Positions 50,605 to 62,779 of a stretch of 64,000 nt of DNA are shown in pieces. This stretch comes from Callaeas wilsoni (Eukaryota; Chordata; Aves; Passeriformes; Callaeidae). Under the pieces are notes generated by a model, which searched no databases, was not told where the DNA came from, and saw nothing but the letters and a program-made list of their open reading frames with translations. A program made the position numbers and the translations under genes. How positions within the stretch are numbered: position 1 is the stretch's first letter; each line of letters starts with the position of its first letter. The DNA lies in the NCBI GenBank assembly GCA_013398955.1, contig VWPU01014135.1:310001-374000 (forward strand), given 5' to 3'.

Positions 50605-53600
50605 GAAACACAGCAATAAATGTATAAACTAAAGAAGCCCTCTGGAGCTACTGTATTTTAAATGCTTGTACTTTTGACGCTTGGTCAGATACCGAAATGT
50701 TTATTTATTTATATATTTGCTTGTTCACAATAGTCTGAAAAATGAAAAGAGTGAAACAATCTATGACCTGTAAATGTAATTGTTGAGGTGTAGCCAAGTA
50801 TGGGATTTGCAGCTGCAGAGCTGTGCTCGATGTCAGTTGAGACTGACACAGGAATGTCATGATTTCATCCTGAGCTCCTGATTACGTTGCTGTTGCAGAG
50901 GCTCAGGGATGACAAGGATCAGTGCTGTGTACATAAAGACTGACAGATTATGGGAGGCTGTGATCCTGGGAAGGACCCACTAATGATGTTTATGCAAAGG
51001 GGAAGAAGGGCTGCGTGTTTCAGGGTGGAATGGTATGAAAGGAAGGGTTGGGAGGGAGATAATCTTACCTCCTGTGTTTGAAATTTGCATAGCTATTGAG
51101 TAACAGCAAGATCGTTATCATGTAAAGACATGTAAGATAGCACATAATGGTAATGTAAAGACTAAGCTCTTCTCAAAGGAATATGGATGGAATATTATCA
51201 TTTTAATTAAAAAAAAAAGAATTAGGCTCAGCTAAAAAAAATGGAAAGTGCCTTTAGGGACAAATCTGGGAATGATCAAGGACAGACATTAGGAAAAAAG
51301 CCCCTCCTTTAGCCTGTTTGCAGCAATGTGCTCAGAATTTCAGGGACTGAAGATAACCTCCATTCTCATTTACAAGAATATCTCAGGCAGGGAGGAAAAA
51401 CACCCTGAAGAATCACTTGCCACCATTTATGGAGGGCAGCACTAGCAAAACATCTGGGTTATTAAAATAAGTTACATGGACAAAATTCATTTTTAGAAGA
51501 ATTTCTCCTCCATCATCTTTTTCCCCTCCCCACACCCCAAAGCCAGTTCACATAAATTGTGTTAAGGAATACATCCTCGTGGTAATTTATGTCATTTCAA
51601 ACACAGCCTCTGATCTCGAGGAGCTGTGACAAACCTTCACCTCTCCTGTTCCATGACAGTGGAATACTACCAGTAAAGTTTTTAAGGAATCGGCCTGACA
51701 AAGAATTTAGACCACCTGATTAGAGGAAAATCTGAAAGTTGTAAAGGACAGATGTAGTAAAATATTGTTTATTTGCTGATAACTTATAAAATGTCCTTCA
51801 CAAACCTTTCAGGATATTGTGTCTGTTCAGTAAATACAGTCCCAATGTCATTATCCAGTTGAACTGAATTGTGGAATGTGGGAATTCTCTGCACATTTTT
51901 CCTAGAATACATTGACTACTGAAATACAAAGAATTAATTTTGCTTTTTTCTGGTTGTTTCAGTCATCAGAAATTGTTATCGTTATTAGCTCCAAGAAGTT
52001 TGCCCATGTTTGCAAAGTGTGCTCACCAATATTTTTCACTGACAGGATTCTGCGAAAAGATTCAGTTATCTACCAAATCTGCAATTATGGGCCAGAGAAC
52101 TATTGTTCTTCACTAGAGAGACAACAAAAGCTTCTCCAAGGCTCATTAAGATATGAATCTTTGAAATGAAAGAATTCCTGCCAGGAATCTAAATTTTACC
52201 ACATTTAGTGAAAGACTCCTTATGTTTGACTCCTTGTTCCCTTTTTTCTATTGTCTTTTGCATCTAATCAAGTAAATTAAATTGTGCAATGAAGACAGTT
52301 TTTCAAGACAAAAGATTTCATAATGATCCTACAGAAAGATTCTGGTCCTTACCTCCTGCAATAAACAATCTCTCTGAAGCATTCAGAATTATTGCAGGAA
52401 AAATATAATTATAGAAGTCATTATGTATATGGTTTCCAGGTAAATTATGATGAAAGAGACAGCAAGGCTGATGACTGACAACTGAGGAAATTGTAGAATT
52501 AAGCTTACCTGTACAAATAAATTCACTTCAGTGTTTATCTGAATGCTTTACACTGCACACAGTACATTTAATACGATAAAAAGAGATTAACAAGGCAGTT
52601 ATTCAATAGTTTATTCATAGGCTCAAAGTTTAACCTGTCATTTCTATTTCCTACTCTTCAGGACATCCATTTTGCATCCTGAGAGATATTTCATGTCGGA
52701 TGTGAATGTACTCTAAACAGTCTCTTATTTTATTGGAAAATTACTTAAAGATTTTGGCTACTAAATAGCAATACTGCATAGAATACTGCAGGATTGATAT
52801 CTTCTAGGGAAACAGGAGAGCTCTTAGAAATTTGAGCAATAAAATACAATTTTCTTAATGCTTTCAACACATAAGAAGAGAAACTCTAATGTAATTGCAC
52901 AGTATAATTAGTTTTTTTCCCTAGCATGGCATCTATTCACTTTTTAGAATGTAGAACACCCCCCAAACTGCTTTAAAAAGTCTTCTCTGGGGTCAGAGAA
53001 AGACGTAGTGTGTTCACGGTAAGGTACCTCTTCCAAAAACAGCCTTACAAGAGCTGCATCTCTGATGTGAGCTCTCTCCGACCTCCCCAGGGTCTGGCAA
53101 CAGCAGCTTGGCATCCCTAACGTTGCAGAAGTCAGATGCGAACCCAAAGAGAGATTTTTCCCTCCTTTTTAAGTATTACAGCATTTTTTATTATCTGTTA
53201 TTTTAGAATGTTTCCTACTTGAATAAAAGCTGTTGAGAAGGCAGGAGCTGTGCAGACAGAAAATCAGTTATTTGCCAAGGAAGTTTTAACTATATTACCC
53301 TTGAAATTTTATATATTTTAATGCATCATTTTTAATACAAAACTCTAACTTTGCCCATAAAAGTCTAATTTCTGCCTGATAAACTCAAATTAGTCTCAGA
53401 TAATTGCTTTTTCAGTCTTCTCACATACATCTACTGTCAACTTTTTACAGCTCACTGAGCCATTTCAAATTATGTCTGGTTTGTCTTGCAAAATAAAAAT
53501 GAGTGATTAAAGATGTTAATTCTTTCTGTATCTAAACCTTTGTTTTTACTTTCCATATTACAGAGATTTTTCCTTCGCCTTTTTGTTTTCCATCTGTGAT

Positions 53601-53670
53601 GTCTTCAAGAGTCGTGCTGAGGAGGAGGACTCGTGGTGAGCTGCCTGTACAATGTGGATTCCTCACATAA
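50605..53670. other. AT-rich non-coding interval
   Basis: About 3 kb. An 85-codon + frame at 51912-52169 has no recognised domain. No repeat recognised apart from short A or T runs. Confidence 0.55.
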
Positions 53671-53737
53671 AATCATGGAATTGTTTGGGTTGGAAGGGAA
53701 TTTAAATTAAATTTCAAATCCCCTGCCAGGGACACAG
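53671..53737 (-). mobile_element. Very short CR1 3' tail
   Basis: Only about 67 bp remain: 'aatcatggaattgtttgggt', 'tggaagggaatttaaa', then 'cccctgccagggacacagg'. The order matches the reverse-strand CR1 terminus, with an AT-rich insertion or mutation in the middle and part of the gca-ggg segment missing. Confidence 0.8.
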
Positions 53738-56700
53738 GAACTTGAAAATACCTTATATTTATTTTAAACTTCTTAAATATTTTAAATATTTTCCACTGGA
53801 CTTTGATATTTTAGGAGTTTAATAGAAGTATAAAAGAAGCCAGTTGGTTTTGAGAGATTGGTATAAACCTGGGAGAACACAGTGATGTTCAAAATCTTAT
53901 TGCCAAATAAGTAGAGGAAGAAAAGTTACCTTATATTAAAAAAAAAAACACAAAACTTTTGTGCAGTTGTTTTTTATTTTTGCTCTGGAATGTGCCATAT
54001 TATTCCTTTAGTAGGAATGTAAATCTTGGGCTTTTGTCTTATTAGAATGTAATATTTCTGCTTTTTGCCTTATTAGACTATAACAAGCTAATTTTTGCCA
54101 ATAATTTGATTTTCATTGTCTAACAATTATATTAATTGGATGGTTAAATGCTTACTTGAGAGATCCTATTTATCTTCTGCAGACAGCAGATGGATAATTA
54201 GCAGGAGAATACCTAAAATGCCTTATGACAAACGCTCAGGTTGATTCCAAGTCCAAATGGGCTGATATTTCTTCAAGCAAGGGAAGCTGAACCCTTCATG
54301 CAGAGTTTTCTGCCAGCTTGGTGCCCGTTCTCAGCCGTGTTTGATTTAGGGGTCTTTGATTTAGGATAAGCTTTTAACAGAGAAACACCAAACTTTTGTG
54401 GTTTTTTTTCCCAAAGAACGTCATTGCCTGTAGAGGATCTCCCCAGTTCAGAGGAATTTCAGCACAATGAAGTCGTGGCCACAGAAGAACTTCAGCTTTG
54501 AGGGTAACCTCTAAAATGTTCTGATCATTTCTTCTTTAATTGTTCTCCTTGTAAGAGATTTCCTTGTTGCATATCTGCAAATACACAGCATTATTATAAT
54601 AAACAACTCCGAGGGCTCCACAGGGATACTCTTGCCCCTTAAGAACGGAAAAATAATATAAATTTTAATGATATTTTAACAATTGCTACGATGCTGCTTC
54701 TTGTACATAATGGGCTACCACACTGGGAAAAGTGAGTATAAGGGAAGCTAAAAGATATTCCTGCTAGAATTTCCATGATAGAGAATTGTTAGAGAATGCA
54801 CTTTTTTTTTTTTTTATAAGCTTTTCTAGTTGGGCTTCCATTTCTAGCAGATGGGAAATTTTATTCTTTAGAATTATGCAATTAGCTAATTAGAATTTGG
54901 GGAAATTAGAAGTATAGAGCCTTAATCATGGCAAGTTTTTGCACAATGTATTTATAATATTATGGCTTGTCCTTACAAGGTGCAGGCCATGCTCCCCCAA
55001 AATTTAAGTGCAATTTCAAGTGGCACATATGGGTAATGATTTCCTCCTAAAGAACACCGGAATGTTTGGTCTCTTGTGAAAGTTGGAAATTCACTCTCTT
55101 GCTGATATAGTTGCTTGTAATTTAAGAGAACCAGAGACTTCTACTGTACAAATTATAGAGTATTGCTCTTTAGGGTTTTCATGAATAGTGACAAATTATC
55201 CATTATATAAAAAGATTAATTTGGCTGAATAAGTTTTAGGATGCTTGAAGTCATTTTCAAATAAAGTCTGAAATCAAGATGTTCATCCATTCGTGTTTAG
55301 TTGTTAGGGGAAAAAAGCACAGATAATATAAATCATAACATAATAAATGTGAACACCTTCTGCAAGTCTTCATAGCTGGTTAAAATAGAAAATAAAGTAT
55401 TATCCTTTCTTTAAGTACTCTAATCATTGAATCAGTAGATTTCTGATGCAGACACTTTCAGTAGGAAGAAAAAATTTGATTCAATATTATATTAAATCCC
55501 CAGGTAATAAGATAAATATGAGTGCATGAGTCATTCCAGCAAATCTCATGAGACACAGGATCACTTATGTTCTTAATTAAAATAAATCAACTTCATAAAT
55601 GACAATTTTATGGCCAGTATGCAGCTGGAAATTTATAAAATATCTGCAGGAGGCTTTCAAAGCATCAGAGTTAATATTTACAGGCACCAGGGCTGGTGTG
55701 TGCATTGCACACGGGGGCGGGAGCACAGGTTTGTGTGTCCTGAGGAGAAAAAATTCATCGTGGGACACTTTTCCTCTCCCAAAGGTCAGGCTGGCTGGCA
55801 AACCCTTCACCTCTCCCAGTGCCCCCCAAAAAGTGAGAGTCACAATGCTGGATTCGCCACGTTTCAGAGACAAAGTATTTGTGTTACAGCCAAGACCAAA
55901 ATTTAGACAGATTGGAGTCTAATCTTTGCTAAATAAAATTAAATTCTCTGTAGATGCAAATGAAGTGTATTTGGTTGAAACATAATCTGTTGCCAACTGA
56001 AATGCTTGTTTTTATTTAACCTTTATTTTATTTTGTTTTTATTTTATTTTGTTTAATCTGCAGGTGTGCAGTCTTCATCTCGGCAAATTTTGACGACAAA
56101 AGTAGGAAATAATGAAAGGGAAAATACTGGCTGGGAAGGCACACCAAAAAATTCCCTTATCAAAAGCATCAGTAAGATTTAATATAGGACATAAGATAAA
56201 TGGAGCGGTTCTGGAATAGAACAGCCAAAACCTTTGTAAAAGTAAAGAATTGGAAAAAGCTTTGAGAAAATAGAGGGAAAACAAGTTTTCCCTTTTTAAT
56301 TCCTTTTTTTTTAAAATCTTTTTAATCAACTTCTAAAAAAGCTAAAACTGCCCGAAAACATCCACCTGTTCAAAACCACCTCCTGACAGGTAAAAATTTA
56401 GACCAGTTTAGACACTTCTGTGATTGGAAAACCCATTAAGTAAATAACTATTTTCAATGGACTCTTATCTATTTTAGCAGAACTTTATTTTGCTTCTAAC
56501 ACTGTTTTTAAAGTATCCATATGTAAACTGAGATAATTTGCTAGAACTCTTCAAAGACAGTATTTTTCTATTTCATGTTAATTCATCAGTTCTAATTTTG
56601 TCCCATTCCACTGCTGTGTTTATTGATGGGATACAAACACGTGCCTTTCAAACACAATTACTGAAAATATGATTTAGGAAACATTCCCTAGTCTTTAGTT

Positions 56701-57800
56701 CCATCAAATTTAATCTGTCAGAGGTTCTTCAATAGTAAAGACATATGGCTAAGGGTGATTAATTTCAGATTGCAAATTAGTAGGAGTATTTGGGTTTTTC
56801 AGGGTTTTTTATGATTAGTTTTGGATAATCAATACCTACTGCTAACTAATTTTTTTAGATAATGAAACTGACAAATTTTGCTTCTCAAATTTACTTTGCC
56901 AATTATTTCTGCCAGAGGTTTTTTATCATTATTTTTTCAATGAAATTTAAAGTTTTTAATCAGAAAAGTTGGCTTTTTGCTTACTCTGAATCAATGTCCA
57001 CACAAAATAACGGATCAAGATTTTAATTACAGTTTGACTTCTGTGCGAGTCTGGCCAATTTAAGGCCTATAATTTGCAGTGCAGTTTTAAGCAGCTCTTA
57101 GCAGTGAAATTGCTGAAGCTGACATTGCTGCCCTGCATGAAATTCTAGGCTCTGAAAAATCATCTTTTTTTCTATGTTCCTGTGTAAGAAACTAAATTTT
57201 ACCATGCTTTATATTTCCTTTTTCCTAACAGAAAAATATCTGGCTTTTCTGGGAATCCATACTCAGACCAAGGCAGATTTCTTCCCCTGCATGTGGCTCC
57301 TTTTCACACTTACAGCTTCCTCCCTCCTCTATTTTCCCTCATCTTGTTTCCTCACAAATACTCACCGAGCCATTGCTTTCATGACTGTAAGATGAGCCTT
57401 CACAGGGAAGCAGTTCTGACATTCCCAGGCATTTTTCCTGGATGAAACTTTCCACCAGGAATCTGAATATTTTCCTCTTTTTTCCTCCTTTCTGATAAAA
57501 CAGACGAAGAAAGGTCTCCTTGACTCTCCCACAAGAAGTGGCACATCCATATACACAAAAATACACAGAAGAGAGAAAATTCTCTTTCAGAAATCTGACT
57601 TGCATGAAATGAAACAATTGAAACCATACTTACCTGCCATAAAGGTACTAATATATTTATCTGTGTTTCATAAAATCTGAATTTAAATGTGATCTTTCAG
57701 CACGTGCTGGTCTAACAGACAGGATTGTAAGGTTGCAGTTTCTTGGGGGAAAATATAGACAGTAAAAGGGAACTTTAGAGTTAAAGAAATTATAGAAACA
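53738..57800. other. AT-rich non-coding interval
   Basis: About 4 kb. It has T runs near 54802-54815 and a TTTTA-rich tract at about 56010-56056. At 55577-55922 frames of 98-107 codons are open on both strands in a GC-richer patch, with a short inverted repeat (gtgtgc-att-gcacac). No domain is recognised. Confidence 0.5.
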
Positions 57801-57922
57801 TGGAATCATAGACAGGTTTGAGTTGGAAGGAACCTTAAAGTCCATCTGGTTCCACCCCCTGCCATGGGCAGGGACAACTTCCACTACCCCAGGTTGCTCC
57901 AAGCCCCATCCAGCCTGGCCTT
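57801..57922 (-). mobile_element. CR1 LINE fragment, 3' end only
   Basis: A reverse-strand CR1 end: 'ggaatcatagacaggtttga', 'gttggaaggaaccttaaagt', 'ccctgccatgggcagggaca', 'caggttgctccaagccccat', 'ccagcctggccttg'. About 120 bp, 5'-truncated, with the tail motif at its left edge. The 81-codon minus frame at 57657-57902 is a chance extension of it. Confidence 0.94.
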
Positions 57923-60900
57923 GCTCTTCAGGTGACTTTATTCCTGACTTTCCCTCTTAGGGAAGTGCATCATAGTCACCACTGGTGTCACCACTAAAGA
58001 TCACAAGTCACCCCTGAAGGGCATGATTGGTTCTATCTGCTCTGCCTGGGCCTTTGAGGAGAGTACCTGGCATCAGGCAGCACAAGGAAAGTGTGTGTTT
58101 ACAAAAAAAAATGTTGTTAAGGAGCTGATGCTGAAGCAAGTTCAAATATGAAAAGTAGATTTAAAACAACACTTTACTGTAATGAGTAGAAATCATGACA
58201 GGAGAATAAAGCATAAGAAAATATCCTTGGGGCATAAGCGAGATGATTAGAAATATCATTAAAGCTAAAGCATCTGTTTGAGTCCTTTGTGAGACACCCA
58301 ATTCACCCACATGCACACACAAATGAGGGCTCAGTTTACTAATGCTGCAGTTTGAACACTAAATATAACACGGTTTGCATTTAAAGAACATACAGATTAA
58401 ATATGAGCTGCCTGTAGCATGGGGGAGCTGCAGTAATGATTCGCTGTGGGTTTAAAGATCTTCTGCAAACAGGCAGATGCCCAACTCCAGCAAATATTCG
58501 TTAAGGAAAACTTCACATCCGGCATCAGTTTTATACCACAAACATAAAATAAAGGGTATTTTTTAAAAGTTCGTAGGGAAAACAGAAATCTATTAGTGAA
58601 GAGCAGCAGCAGGGTGGCAGGTGCCCTCCTGTCAGAACAGGCCAGGTCCAGCTGGGGCTCAGGTGAGGCTGGGACAGAGCCCTGGGATGCAGGAGATCCT
58701 CCTTCTCCTGGGGAAAATGGGGCTGCATGCACAGCCCCACAAAGGGAAAGGAGACAAGCTGGAAATTCAACTTATACCTTGTGCACGGAGATATTTAACA
58801 CACAATCCTTTCCTTTCCCAGTTCCAGCAGAGCCCAGCTCCATCCTTTTGTTAGGTGTGCACAGCTCTACCTGAGCCTGTTGTCATTAATATCCCAAAGA
58901 GCTCTGCCTGTTGCCATTAATGTTCTCCACTCACCTGGGATGTCTGCACAGGCCCCAGTCCAACGTGCAGCCAGCTCCTGCCTGATTATCAGCTCCTTCA
59001 TTATTGATTTTTAATGATTTCATTAATTTAAAATGGAGCTTATGAAATCATTTCTGAATGAGATGCTTTTGTGTCTTTTTCTCAGTCTTTAGCCTCTTTA
59101 CCCAGTCTTTAAAGATAAAAGGCTTCATCTGTGCCTTATCTTTAAAAATGTATGTTGATCCTTAAGAGTTCCTGCACATGAATGGCAAGTCTCAAAGCTA
59201 ATGAAAGGATAGCTACAAAATTCCTCTTAGCTGGTTAAACCTCTTTGCAGAGCAAAACCAAAATAGTTTAAGAATGCTTTACCCTGATTTTTGGATGTGC
59301 TGAAGTACCTTTGTGGGTACACAAATCTAATGAGATTTGATCACAGTTCTGTAATCTACTTTCAAAAGGTCAGAATGATTCATTTCCCCTAATGGTTTAA
59401 CACTTTTGTAAAGTATGTTTTGTAAACACAACAAGGAAATAAATATATTCTTGCATGTGGACTCCCAGCTTCAAGGATGGAGGATTATGACAACACAAGC
59501 CTAGACTTTCATTTCCTTTTTGTGATGATAAATACTTATTTGTAATATTACAGGCTATCAAAGGGGTCAGTCTTTCTTACCCCATTCTGCAGGAAGACAC
59601 ATTAATAGTTAATTTAACTGGAGTCTTGCATACAGCTAGAAGATGGTTCTGCCTATGCTCTCAGTCACCAGCAGCTGCAGATGCATTTCAGAGCTCTGTG
59701 CATGTTCCACTTATGCTCTGTAGCTGGTTCTACCCTGCTTTCATTATTGATCAGTGATTGATCATCACTGATCTCTGTTTACTCAGCTGGGGTTTCTGCT
59801 ATTAATCTGTGCTTGCACCCTCAAGCCTCTGCTCTCCTCATTTTCTGCTGGATTCTTTGGAAACCTCTGCTCCATCATCTGAATTCCTTCAATAGCTTTT
59901 GAGATCTGGCTTGCCAAGAACATAAAGCCTTTTTAAAACAACCTAGCCGTGCATACATCCTTATCCTAGGGTCGTTAAATAGTTCTCTACACAAAGTAAT
60001 AGGCCATTAAAATACACATTTATGTGTATAGCCATAAATGTGTGGTAACTGTGTGTTTTTAATATCTATTAGTTACAGCAGTATCATCAGTGTGTCACCA
60101 AAACTGCCTGACAGCAGCACAGCAAAACATTGGTTACTACTGGGAGCAGACCCCAGAGCAGGTCAAGAGTCCAGGTGTAATTTCTGCCCCTCAGGTGTGT
60201 TCTGCTCACTGTCCAGCCCCAGGAGAGGCGCTGATTCTGTTCTTTTCTAGTTCTAAGAGGTGGCTTTGTGAGCTGTGGAAATTTCCCACATCCTTTTTCC
60301 ATTCTAGGCTTAGATCCAGGTTCATGCCAGTCTTGTAACGACAGAGAGCAAACAACAGTTTCCCACAACTGTCATGATGGAAAAATCAAGAGGTCTAGGT
60401 TGTTTTCTGTCTGTTTTTTTACAGTTTTGTGAAGTGTTACAGAGCTTTGCACACACACAGGTGGCTTTGGGCCGGTTCCTAAGTGCTGACAAAAATGCAA
60501 TTCTTGCCTTTTCTATGAGCTAGGAGCTAAAATTTCTTCAACTATCATGTTTTCAGTTGTTAAAAACTTCCTTGAAAGAAATCAGATGAACAAAAGTAAT
60601 CCTTGTGTTTATATAGGATGTATTATTAACAGATCTTCCGTGCTAGTGTCACTTCCAGGCACGGATGTAATAACTGTATGAAAATAAAAATAAACAGTGC
60701 TAATAAACTTTGCCATCAGGAATGCAGTCACTCTGATACTTTTAGGCCAGAGTCCTGAAGGCTATAATAATTATACTTAAATGTTCCCAGAGTATTTATG
60801 TGTGTTCCTTTTAAAAGGAACAGATTTTTGCCCTTAAGGCCCACTCAAGTCTCAATGATTTTAATTAGTGACACACATAGCTTAATTCGACTTACTCTAC

Positions 60901-62407
60901 ATGCACTTTCAGGAATGTTTTAAGTCTCTCCATATTCAAGGAGCTGAAGGTGTTTGGGAAGCGCTGCAGATTAAATGAACAATTCTCTCAGCTGCAAGAG
61001 GGGACTCTGATTCCCGGGGACTCTGGCTCCAGACGTGATTAAAGCGCAGTCGGCAGCTTTGCAGAAACCACAGGCTGGGCCAGCGTGGGGTGGAGGGCAC
61101 TGAGCAGCTCTAATTGGCTTGGGTGGGAACGGCAGGCTTGGGCTTTTTAGTCAGGATCCCTGGCTGAACCACGTTTCTCTCAGGGACTGGGGTCTGTGCA
61201 GCATTTTTCTCATGGCCCTCTGCTGTCTTCCCTTCAGCTCTACAAGTCCTGTGTGAGATCCAGGATCATGGAATTTTCGAAGAAGCTGTAATTCCACATT
61301 GCTGTGTTTGCAGTGTGTGACACCAAGTTATTTGTTTGGGTCCCTTCATGTCCTTTTCATCTTATTCAAAATTCAGCTTTAAAAATGAACTTGAGTGATA
61401 AATGAGACCCTGGGTGAGAAAGGACAGCTGTGATCCCAAAAACATGACAGGATGGGTATGTCTGGGTCTTCTTACACCATTTTGTAGTTTGAACTTCTCC
61501 TTCCCTCCGTTCCTTATTCTTGTGGCCTCTTCAGCTCAAGATTTGATAACCTTTTAGTCTTTGATTTAATTTGTTACATTTCAAAGACATAATTTCCTTA
61601 AATTTATATAGACTTGTTTCATATACTTATATTAAACTGTAAGGGAATCTAGAAACGTTGCTCTGAAGATCTGTCTGTCTCTGCAAGATGGTTTTGTTTA
61701 CTGGGATATCATAACACTGAAATATTTTTGGTTATCAAAGTTACATTTTCATCAACAAGGCAATTGAAGTAAATCTGAGGGCAGTGTTTTGACTGTGTTC
61801 TTTACATTCATTATTTACATTTTTATTGGAATCTTTCCATTGCAGGTTGGGTGTTTTGTCATAGAGATAATTATAGGGGCTGTACCTCTCATAATTATCC
61901 TTTGGTGGGTGAGACATTCTGAGAGAAGAACAAAGGCTCTTCTTTAATCCAGGTAGGTCGCAAACCAGGTTTGTGTTTGCAAGCCATATTTTAAGCTGGA
62001 TTAGTTTTCAGAGAGGGGGAGTGGGTGTGGAAAAAAAGGAGAAGTGCTTTGAAGTGTTTGGTCCTGGTTGTTCTTAAACAGAGACGTGTCTGACTGTCAC
62101 AGGGCTGATGAAAGCAGAGCTCAGTGCGCGTCGCTGCCGGCTCCGTGGGCCGTGTTAGACAGACCCCTTCAAAACAAGCACTCCACTGTCAGTGCTGCTA
62201 ACACCCTCCAAAGCTCAGCTTCACCGGGCTGGAGCTTGACAAGCCAGGTTTTCTGGGTGTCTGACACACAGGTCGTGGTATTAGCCAGGTGTGATACGCC
62301 AAGACACAAATTCTGTGTGTGCTGCAAAGCAGCACCTCCAACAACTTCACTTGAGGTCAGGTTCAAAAGGGGCTGGAATGAATCAAATTCTTGGAGTTTT
62401 GATCTTA
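57923..62407. other. Mixed non-coding interval
   Basis: About 4.5 kb. It has a GC-richer patch with frames up to 111 codons on both strands at 58397-58874, a perfect 10-bp inverted repeat at 59749-59773, a GC- and CpG-richer block at 60960-61175, and a 116-codon + frame at 62068-62418. No domain is recognised in any of these. Confidence 0.5.
59749..59773. repeat. Perfect 10-bp inverted repeat, 5-nt loop
   Basis: GATCAGTGAT and ATCACTGATC flank the loop TGATC, so 20 of 25 bases can pair. It lies in ordinary AT-rich sequence with no gene nearby. It may be a chance hairpin. Confidence 0.85.
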
Positions 62408-62779
62408 GGAGTGTTTAGTCTGGAGACAAGAGGGCTTGGGGAGACCTCGTTGGTGTCTACAGCTCCCTGACAGGAGGATGGGGTGCGCTGGGGTGGGGGT
62501 CAGGCTCTGCTCCCAGGAAATGAGGCACAGGACAGGGGGAAAGGGCCTCAAGCTGTGCCAGGGGAGAGTCAGGTTGGAAAACAGGAAAAAATTCTTCACT
62601 GGAAGAGTGGTCAAACCTTGGAACAGGCTGCCCAGGAGGTGGTGGGGTCACCGTCCGTGGAAGGGTTAAAAGGAAGAGGAAGTGTGGCACTCCATGGTCT
62701 GGTTCGATGGACGTGGGGCCTTTGGTTGAAGGTTGGACTGGATCATCTTGGAACCTTATTGTTCCGATGAATCTGTGGT
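62408..62779 (+). mobile_element. CR1 LINE fragment of a different sub-type
   Basis: A forward CR1 with 'gtttagtctggagacaagag', 'ggagacctcgttggtgtcta', 'ctccctgacaggaggatggg', 'gggcctcaagctgtgccagg', 'ttcttcactggaagagtggt', 'ggaacaggctgcccaggagg' and 'ggttggactggatcatcttg', ending in a worn octamer 'gaatctgtggttc'. This is the CR1 group with a 'caccatccctggaggtatttaaaa'-type centre, distinct from the other copies here. The ORF2 C-terminal region is frame-broken and 5'-truncated. Open frames of 69-95 codons on both strands are its remains or shadows. Confidence 0.92.

Noticed and set aside
61260..61300. 'ggatcatggaattttcgaag' as a CR1 tail
   Set aside because: The diagnostic 'gggttggaaggg' and 'ggcagggacac' segments do not follow.
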